Below, piece by piece: positions 5,901 to 11,258 of a stretch of DNA of 11,258 bases. A program made the translations under genes and the position numbers. Every line of letters begins with the position of its first letter. Position 1 is the first letter of the stretch. This DNA is from Candidatus Brocadia sp. (GTDB taxonomy: Bacteria; Planctomycetota; Brocadiia; Brocadiales; Brocadiaceae), in contig JAUQXU010000310.1 of assembly GCA_030837935.1 (NCBI GenBank), forward strand, positions 1 to 11,258, written 5' to 3'. Below the pieces are notes generated by a model, which made no database searches, was not told where the DNA came from, and saw only the letters and a program-made list of their open reading frames with translations.

Positions 5901-7025
5901 ATGACGTTAAAAACATTTATCAGCAAATATAAATATTGCGCTATTGGGGTTTTGATTGCTATGAATTGCTCCATGATAAACATTTTTAAACTGAATGGAC
6001 TTGCTTTCGGCCTGATAATTCTGGCTTTTTGTTGTACCTTACAGTTTCTGGTTAATAATGAAGAACATGACAAATCAACCGGGAAGGGATCGAATACTAT
6101 TTCTGAAGGTTTATTTCACAGTGTGATGAACGTCCTTCCGGAGATCGTCTATATCTCCATGTTTGATGGTTCGGTGAAGTATATCAGCGATGGGATAGAA
6201 AGGCTGATAGGATACAAACCAGAAGAAATTTACAAAACACGAAATTTGTTACTCCAGTTGGTGCACCCCGATGACGAAGAAAAGGTATTGAAACAAATCC
6301 AAAAGTTGCAGGATGGAAGTGAGGCAAAAATAGAATATCGGTTATTGAAAAAGGATGGGGCGTATGTTTGGGTCTCTGATTATCTAAAGGCCGTCAAGAA
6401 CGAATGGGGTAATGTAACACACTATAATGGCATTTTAATTAATTTTGACGAAAAGAAAATAAACGAGAAGAATCTGCAAAGCTTAAATGCCAGGATACAC
6501 CAATTAAACGATATGGTCAATCATCATGCCGTGCGGGATAGTTTAACCAATGTCTATAACAAGCGATATTCACTCGTAATCCTGCAGAATGAGTTTAATC
6601 GGGCACGGACACAAAATAAAGCATTATCATGTCTTCTGATGGATATTGACCACCTTGAGTCTATCGATCACCGATATGGATATTTTATTGGAGACCGTAT
6701 CCTCACAGAACTCTCAAAATGTCTCCAAAAGCATATAAAATCATCTGATGTGGTTTCTCGGTTTGACGACGACGAGTTCTTAATTATATTACCAGAAATT
6801 GACAATGGAGAATTGGACAGGGTATCAAGTCTCCTGGTAAATGCGGTAGAAAAGTGTTCCGTAAAGGACGAAGAAAAAAATATTGGTATCGATTTCAGGG
6901 TAACGGTAGGGACAAGTTCCCTTACCACGACGACAAACAACATTACCGATTTGATTGAGCAGGCAAGCAGGGCGCTCTATGCTGCGAAGGTAGCAAAAAA
7001 GGCACGTTCGAAAAAAATGACCTGA
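5901..7025 (+). CDS. Membrane-anchored PAS-GGDEF protein with a degenerate active site
   Basis: A 374-residue protein from ATG 5901, chosen because GGGAG (5891-5895) lies 5 bases before it; a TTG at 5844 would add 19 residues but has no ribosome-binding site. Two membrane helices (about 12-30 and 34-51) are followed by a PAS domain (about 70-185; HPDDEEKV and YRLLKKDGAYVWV), a short helical linker and a GGDEF domain (about 212-370; RDSLTNVYNKRYS, LLMDIDH). The signature is DDDEF (289-293): both glycines are Asp. The usual guanine-contacting Asn is Asp256 (ESIDHRYG), and the inhibitory RxxD site is KSSD (280-283). The metal-binding Asp248 and Asp291 remain. Active diguanylate cyclases need the Gly-Gly, so catalysis is doubtful; a receptor or scaffold role for GTP, c-di-GMP or a partner is an inference. 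It sits between ftsH and lon with a 15-base gap to lon. Confidence 0.88.
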   Translation: MTLKTFISKYKYCAIGVLIAMNCSMINIFKLNGLAFGLIILAFCCTLQFLVNNEEHDKSTGKGSNTISEGLFHSVMNVLPEIVYISMFDGSVKYISDGIERLIGYKPEEIYKTRNLLLQLVHPDDEEKVLKQIQKLQDGSEAKIEYRLLKKDGAYVWVSDYLKAVKNEWGNVTHYNGILINFDEKKINEKNLQSLNARIHQLNDMVNHHAVRDSLTNVYNKRYSLVILQNEFNRARTQNKALSCLLMDIDHLESIDHRYGYFIGDRILTELSKCLQKHIKSSDVVSRFDDDEFLIILPEIDNGELDRVSSLLVNAVEKCSVKDEEKNIGIDFRVTVGTSSLTTTTNNITDLIEQASRALYAAKVAKKARSKKMT

Positions 7026-7040
7026 CCCTGAATTGAAACG

Positions 7041-9392
7041 ATGAAAAAAACAAATTTTTCTTTTCATAAACGGAACTACGGGACTCTGCCAGAAATTATT
7101 ACCGTTATTCCGCTGAAAGACGATGTAATTTTTCCGCACTTGATTCTCCCGTTATCCTTAACGGGAGAAGGATTGGTAAAAGCGGTAAACGAAGCCGTTT
7201 CTAAAAATGAATTTATTGGTATCGTAGCGCTAAAGTATGATGTCGATTTACCAAAACCAGATGATTTTTATGAGTTTGGAACCGCAGCAAAGGTCGTTCG
7301 GGTATTAGAATCTACTTCAGACAGTGTAAAAACCCTTATAGAAGGAGTGGTGCGGATCAAGGTCATAGATTACGTACAAACAGAACCATATTGTAAGGCC
7401 CGGATTGAAGAGGTTCGAGAATTTACAGAAAAATCTGAAACGATCGACGTCCTTGTACAGAGTGTTATCACACTCTTTAAGCTGAGCGCTATGCTGGGAA
7501 AGACCTTGCCTAAAGACGTTATTTCTACGATTGATACCATCAATAATCCATCGATATTGGCTGATTTGGTGGCGATTTATCTGGAATTACCTGTTCATGA
7601 AAAACAGAAACTCTTGGAGATGATTGACCCCCAGAAACGATTAAGGGTCGTATTCCACTATCTGAATAAAGAAGTTCAGTTGAAAGAGGTTCGGGGAAAG
7701 ATTGATGAAGAGGTCGCGAAAGAGATGTCAAAGACCCAACGGGAGTACTTCCTGAGGGAGCAGTTAAGGGCTATCCAGAAGGAATTGGGACAGGAAGACC
7801 CCCATATGGAAGAAATCAATAAGCTGGAAGAAAAGATTAAAGAGGCAACAATGCCCAAGGAGGTAGAAGATGTGGCTATTAAAGAATTAGACAGGTTGAG
7901 AGATATTAATCCGGCATCGGCTGAATATCCGGTTTCCCGAACCTATCTGGATTATCTCATTAACATTCCCTGGAACAAAAAGACCATTGACAATCTGGAA
8001 ATCGGTCAGGCAGCGCGGATTCTGGATGAAGACCATTATGGCCTGGAAAAGGTTAAGGCGCGTATCCTTGAGTTCCTGGCTGTGCATAAATTAAAGGAAA
8101 AACTGAAAGGCCCTATCCTCTGTTTTTGTGGTCCTCCGGGAACGGGTAAAACCTCATTAGGGAAATCAATTGCGCGTACTCTGGGCAGAAAGTTTATTCG
8201 CATCTCTTTAGGGGGTATCCGTGACGAAGCAGAGATTCGGGGACACAGACGTACGTATGTAGGCGCATTGCCTGGACGTATCATGCAGGAAATTTGTCGT
8301 GCAGGATCCTGTAACCCGGTATTCATGTTAGATGAAATTGATAAAATTGGCGCTGATTTTAGGGGAGATCCTGCTTCTGCCTTGCTGGAAGTCTTAGACC
8401 CTGAGCAAAACGTTAGTTTCGTTGACCACTACCTCGATGTTGCTTTTGATCTTTCTAACGTTTTATTCATCACAACGGCCAATATTCTTGATACCGTTCA
8501 TACTGCACTGAGAGACCGGATGGAGGTCATATATCTTCCCGGGTACAGCGAAGATGAGAAATTAAAGATAGCGCATCAATTTCTGATCCCGAAGCAAATT
8601 AAAGAAAATGGATTAGAACATCATCCTATCATATTTCAGGACCAATCTCTCTATAAGATCATTCGGGAATACACCAGAGAGGCAGGACTGAGGAACCTTG
8701 AGCGTGAAATTGCATCGATCTGCAGAAAGGTTGCCAAAGAGATAGTTGCCGGTGGACAGGTTACAAAAGAAATACGGTCAGAGACGATAGAGAAATTTCT
8801 TGGCCCAAGAAAATTTTTCTATCAGGTTACCGACGAAGAAGATCGGATTGGAGTGGTCACTGGCCTTGCCTGGACAGAAACAGGAGGTGATATCATCTTT
8901 GTAGAGGCATCCCGGATGAAAGGAGAAAAAGAATTAACCCTTACAGGACAATTGGGTGACGTCATGCAAGAATCAGCCATTGCCGCACTCAGCTATGTCC
9001 GAAGTAATGCAAAACGACTTGGTATAGATGAAAATTTTTATGATACCTCCGAAATCCATATCCACGTTCCTTCCGGTGCCATACCGAAAGACGGGCCTTC
9101 GGCAGGGATTACGATGTGTATGGCATTGGTTTCGCTATTAACGGGCAGGCAGGCAAGGAGAGAAGTAGCCCTTACCGGGGAAATCACACTGACGGGAAAT
9201 GTGTTACCCATTGGTGGAGTGAAAGAAAAGGTGCTTGCAGCCATAAGGGCTGGGGTGAAGACAATTGTGCTACCCTTAAAAAACAGGGAGGATTATGAAG
9301 AAGTTGATAAGGAAATCCGTGACAAGATACAATGTGTTTATATCCAAAAGGTCGATGATGCCATAGATACGGTGCTTATTCTGAAACAATAA
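7041..9392 (+). CDS. lon: ATP-dependent serine protease Lon (LonA type)
   Basis: A complete 783-residue Lon. The N-terminal substrate-recognition domain (about 17-210, starting ITVIPLKDDVIFPHL) leads through a long coiled-coil region (TQREYFLREQLRAIQKELG) into the AAA+ module. This has Walker A GPPGTGKT (364-371), the conserved LGGIRDEAEIRGHRRTYVGA stretch, and Walker B FMLDEID with Asp431 and Glu432. The protease domain has the catalytic Ser687 in KDGPSAG and the catalytic Lys in GGVKEK; Lys730 is 43 residues after the Ser, as in the E. coli Ser679/Lys722 dyad. Lon degrades misfolded soluble proteins and short-lived regulators in the cytoplasm. The start follows the GGDEF stop by 15 bases, with only a weak ribosome-binding site, so translation may partly depend on upstream ribosomes. 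The identification is firm. Confidence 0.98.
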   Translation: MKKTNFSFHKRNYGTLPEIITVIPLKDDVIFPHLILPLSLTGEGLVKAVNEAVSKNEFIGIVALKYDVDLPKPDDFYEFGTAAKVVRVLESTSDSVKTLIEGVVRIKVIDYVQTEPYCKARIEEVREFTEKSETIDVLVQSVITLFKLSAMLGKTLPKDVISTIDTINNPSILADLVAIYLELPVHEKQKLLEMIDPQKRLRVVFHYLNKEVQLKEVRGKIDEEVAKEMSKTQREYFLREQLRAIQKELGQEDPHMEEINKLEEKIKEATMPKEVEDVAIKELDRLRDINPASAEYPVSRTYLDYLINIPWNKKTIDNLEIGQAARILDEDHYGLEKVKARILEFLAVHKLKEKLKGPILCFCGPPGTGKTSLGKSIARTLGRKFIRISLGGIRDEAEIRGHRRTYVGALPGRIMQEICRAGSCNPVFMLDEIDKIGADFRGDPASALLEVLDPEQNVSFVDHYLDVAFDLSNVLFITTANILDTVHTALRDRMEVIYLPGYSEDEKLKIAHQFLIPKQIKENGLEHHPIIFQDQSLYKIIREYTREAGLRNLEREIASICRKVAKEIVAGGQVTKEIRSETIEKFLGPRKFFYQVTDEEDRIGVVTGLAWTETGGDIIFVEASRMKGEKELTLTGQLGDVMQESAIAALSYVRSNAKRLGIDENFYDTSEIHIHVPSGAIPKDGPSAGITMCMALVSLLTGRQARREVALTGEITLTGNVLPIGGVKEKVLAAIRAGVKTIVLPLKNREDYEEVDKEIRDKIQCVYIQKVDDAIDTVLILKQ

Positions 9393-9407
9393 AAAGGAGG
9401 GGGGTAC

Positions 9408-9869
9408 ATGGTTAACATAAAAAATATACTCTGTCCGATTGATTACTCAGTCTATTCCGAGATGGCCCTGAAATATGCAATCGAATTCGCTGAAAAATAC
9501 CAGGCAAAGCTCTATCTGATGCATGTATTGGATATTCGTGTCTACGACATTAATGATCCGGATCTCTATAATGTCAATATCATCGACGAAGAGACTATTA
9601 ATAAGTTAAGGGAGAGACTACTCAAGTGCGTAAATGAAGATACGAAAAACAAAATATCGGTTGAGGCCATTATTATCCAGGGGGTCCCGTTTGCCGAGAT
9701 CATTAAGGCTGCTAAGGAGTGCAAGATTGACTTAATTGTACTTGGTACGCATGGCAGGACGGGGCTATCTCATGCAATTATGGGTAGTGTGGCAGAAAAA
9801 GTCGTACGCAAGGCTCCCTGTCCAGTGCTTACTATCAGACACCCCGAGCACGATTTTATCATGCCGTAG
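9408..9869 (+). CDS. Universal stress protein, UspA family, ATP-binding type
   Basis: A 153-residue single-domain Usp. It opens with the typical first strand (KNILCPIDYSVYSEMALKYA) and ends with the ATP-binding signature G-2x-G-9x-G-S: Gly113, Gly116, Gly126, Ser127 (GTHGRTGLSHAIMGSVAEK), then the closing strand APCPVLTIR. This marks the nucleotide-binding UspFG/MJ0577-like group rather than the non-binding E. coli UspA type. Family members are cytoplasmic dimers linked to survival under stress or growth arrest; the exact role here is unknown. A very strong AAGGAGG (9395-9401) lies just before ATG, 15 bases after lon ends, so it is probably the last gene of the ftsH-lon cluster. The linker 45-60 (YDINDPDLYNVN) is acidic and variable, as usual. 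Confidence 0.92.
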   Translation: MVNIKNILCPIDYSVYSEMALKYAIEFAEKYQAKLYLMHVLDIRVYDINDPDLYNVNIIDEETINKLRERLLKCVNEDTKNKISVEAIIIQGVPFAEIIKAAKECKIDLIVLGTHGRTGLSHAIMGSVAEKVVRKAPCPVLTIRHPEHDFIMP

Positions 9870-9919
9870 TGTATTGATTTTTGCAAGCATTCAGCGATCA
9901 AGGGATGGCGACAGGTACG

Positions 9920-9986
9920 TGCAGGAGCATGGTCCTGCAATCGTTTATATCGATTGTCCAAAAGCTCAACGCTATCTGCTGATAGC
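9920..9986 (+). repeat. Cluster of three small stem-loops in the gap before archease
   Basis: The 140-base gap between usp and archease contains TGCAGGA (9920-9926) facing TCCTGCA (9933-9939), CAATCG (9938-9943) facing CGATTG (9951-9956), and GCTATC (9971-9976) facing GATAGC (9981-9986). The first two overlap by two bases and would compete for their outer pairs. No T-run follows, so none is a clear terminator. They may be leader RNA structure for the archease message. No gene is seen in the gap. Confidence 0.4.
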
Positions 9987-10009
9987 TGGCCGTTTACGAT
10001 GGATGACTT

Positions 10010-10426
10010 ATGACCAAATATATACTTATAGACCACACTGCAGATATCGGGATAGATGTATTTGGTAGCTCATTACAAGAATTATTCTCTCATGCAGCGT
10101 TTGCATTATTTGACATCATCACCGATTTATCAAGGGTAGAAGGTACGTACGAATATAAAATAAGCGTTTCCGGGATAGATAAAGAACAGTTACTCGTTCA
10201 TTGGTTAAGTGAATTATTGTACTTGCATGACGTAAAAAATCTCCTATTCAATAATTTTTATGTTGTAGACATTACGGATAATCAACTCAATGCCGTCGTC
10301 CGGGGTGAGGCATTTACCGAGAATAAGCATGTGATTAAAACGGAGATGAAGGCAGTTACTTACCATAACTTATCCATCATTCAGGAAGACCACCATTGGA
10401 AGGCGCGGGTTATATTTGATTTGTAG
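10010..10426 (+). CDS. Archease, activator of the RNA ligase RtcB
   Basis: A complete 138-residue archease-family protein. The diagnostic start is YILIDHTADIGIDVFGSSLQ with Asp8, His9 and Asp12; family Asp residues here form part of the metal-binding site. The family helix ELFSHAAFALFDIITD follows (24-39), then the central LLVHWLSELLYLHD, the VRGEAF strand, the conserved KTEMKAVTYHNLSI, and the closing WKARVIFDL. Archease speeds guanylylation of RtcB and allows multiple turnovers in RNA end joining. An in-frame stop at 10004-10006 fixes ATG 10010 as the first possible start. The ribosome-binding site is poor (GATGGATG). rtcB begins 110 bases downstream, which supports the pairing. Confidence 0.93.
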   Translation: MTKYILIDHTADIGIDVFGSSLQELFSHAAFALFDIITDLSRVEGTYEYKISVSGIDKEQLLVHWLSELLYLHDVKNLLFNNFYVVDITDNQLNAVVRGEAFTENKHVIKTEMKAVTYHNLSIIQEDHHWKARVIFDL

Positions 10427-10433
10427 GTAAGCA

Positions 10434-10461
10434 GTAAGGGCAAACGGCCGTTCACCCTTAC
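10434..10461 (+). other. Stable stem-loop between archease and rtcB
   Basis: GTAAGGG (10434-10440) pairs perfectly with CCCTTAC (10455-10461). Inside it lies the palindrome AACGGCCGTT (10443-10452), which extends the stem past a small internal loop. The following bases (ATTGTTTATTCG) are T-rich but not a T-run. This could be a weak intrinsic terminator or attenuator that reduces read-through into rtcB, or a processing signal. Confidence 0.45.
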
Positions 10462-10472
10462 ATTGTTTATTC

Positions 10473-10505
10473 GTTCAGCTGAATGCCGACCGCCGATGGC
10501 TGAAC
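10473..10505 (+). repeat. Degenerate heptamer array with inverted-repeat ends
   Basis: Four consecutive 7-base units, GCTGAAT, GCCGACC, GCCGATG and GCTGAAC (10478-10505), share GCYGA. The outer bases also form an inverted repeat, GTTCAGC (10473-10479) facing GCTGAAC (10499-10505), with a 19-base loop. It lies between archease and rtcB, directly after the stem-loop at 10434-10461. Confidence 0.5.
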
Positions 10506-10536
10506 ATGTACATACACAGAAAAGGGGTTTTGTTTT

Positions 10537-11258
10537 ATGGCAGATGACAAATATAAAATTCAGAAGATAGACGATTATCGTTGGCGTATCCCAAGGGAAG
10601 GCAAGATGCGGGTGGATGGCATCGTATATGCCGACGAGCACATGATGAAAGAAATTCAGAAGGATGAAAGTCTGCAACAGGTGGTCAATGTCTCTTATCT
10701 TCCGGGGATAATTGGGCATTCATTGGGAATGCCTGATATCCACTGGGGATATGGATTTCCCATTGGAGGTGTGGCTGCATTTGATATTGATGAAGGGGTT
10801 GTCTCCCCTGGTGGTGTTGGGTATGATATCAACTGTGGGGTAAGGCTATTGAGAACAGGGCTCAGCCGTATAGAAATTATCAACAAATTGGAACCTCTCG
10901 TAAATACCCTCTTCACCAACATTCCGTCGGGCGTGGGGTCGCACCGCAAGGATTTAAAACTTTCACAGCAGGACGAAAAAAACGTGCTCAAAAACGGGGC
11001 ACGATGGGCAGTCTCAGAAGGTTATGGTGCAAAAGAAGACCTGGAGCACATTGAAGAAAAGGGTTGCATTCCAGGAGCAGACCCGGAACTGGTTTCAGTT
11101 CGTGCCTTAGAACGAGGACGGGCACAATTGGGAACTTTGGGTTCTGGCAATCATTTTGTTGAGGTTGGCTATGTATCGGAAGTGTATAACGAGGAAATTG
11201 CCCGCGTGTTGGGACTTGAACAGGATGGGATTACGATCGTGGTACATACGGGTTCCAG
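10537..11258 (+). CDS. rtcB: RtcB, 3'-phosphate RNA-splicing ligase, 5' part
   Basis: The first 240 codons of RtcB; the frame is open to the window end. AAAGGGG (10521-10527) lies 9 bases before ATG. Diagnostic stretches are GMPDIHWGYGFPIGGVAA (64-81) and PGGVGYDINCGVRLL (91-105), with the metal ligands Asp97 and Cys100. GSGNHFVE follows with His206, then VVHTGS with His237; these correspond to Asp95, Cys98, His203 and His234 of the P. horikoshii enzyme. The guanylylated His and the last metal His lie beyond the window. No intein interrupts the visible part. RtcB joins a 2',3'-cyclic phosphate or 3'-phosphate RNA end to a 5'-OH end using GTP and Mn2+, in tRNA splicing where introns exist or in RNA repair. 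The adjacent archease gene is its expected partner. Confidence 0.97.
   Translation, partial: MADDKYKIQKIDDYRWRIPREGKMRVDGIVYADEHMMKEIQKDESLQQVVNVSYLPGIIGHSLGMPDIHWGYGFPIGGVAAFDIDEGVVSPGGVGYDINCGVRLLRTGLSRIEIINKLEPLVNTLFTNIPSGVGSHRKDLKLSQQDEKNVLKNGARWAVSEGYGAKEDLEHIEEKGCIPGADPELVSVRALERGRAQLGTLGSGNHFVEVGYVSEVYNEEIARVLGLEQDGITIVVHTGS

Noticed and set aside
9736..10068. 110-codon + strand frame across the usp 3' end and the archease 5' end
   Set aside because: It overlaps two well-supported genes in other frames, and its product looks like out-of-frame translation (Cys/Arg-rich, no recognisable pattern).
10478..10505. CRISPR repeat
   Set aside because: The units are 7 bases, contiguous and without spacers.
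10381..10991. Two - strand frames opposite the rtcB region
   Set aside because: They lie opposite a clear RtcB coding sequence and have no independent support; the same holds for the other - strand frames opposite ftsH, lon and res.

Overview
The window looks like a piece of a moderately AT-rich Gram-negative-type bacterial chromosome. The core gene content and order (ftsH, a PAS/GGDEF gene, lon, a universal stress protein, archease, rtcB) and the mix of toxin-antitoxin modules with heptamer repeats would suit an anammox planctomycete (Brocadiales). That placement is a guess from general resemblance, not a demonstrated fact. All convincing genes are on the + strand.

Left region, 1 to about 3.5 kb: an accessory, defence-type segment. 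It opens inside the 3' part of a type III restriction (Res) subunit with helicase motifs and a PD-ExK nuclease. A stretch with a short unknown reading frame follows, then a MazEF/PemIK-like toxin-antitoxin pair (1855-2368) and a DUF433/DUF5615 (HTH plus PIN-like) pair (2557-3198). Last comes a second DUF433 gene, broken by a 118-bp non-coding inverted-repeat element (MITE, 3358-3475) flanked by a TTCA target duplication. Removing the element restores the reading frame at the insertion point.

Middle, 3534-3975: 442 bases with no confident gene. It holds several small inverted repeats and a 22-codon frame with a good ribosome-binding site, and leads into ftsH.

Right region, 3976 to the end: core proteostasis and RNA-repair genes. 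ftsH (membrane AAA+ metalloprotease), a membrane-anchored PAS-GGDEF protein, lon (soluble AAA+ serine protease) and a UspA-family gene are tightly spaced and probably cotranscribed. The GGDEF protein has DDDEF in place of the signature and other changed nucleotide-binding positions, so it is more likely a sensor or effector than an active diguanylate cyclase. Downstream, separated by two structured intergenic gaps, are archease and the start of rtcB, a known functional pair (the RtcB RNA ligase and its activating factor). rtcB runs off the end of the window.

The two most noteworthy items are the MITE insertion with its intact excision scar logic, and the degenerate cyclase embedded between the two main AAA+ protease genes. 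No tRNA, rRNA, CRISPR array or full-length insertion sequence was seen.
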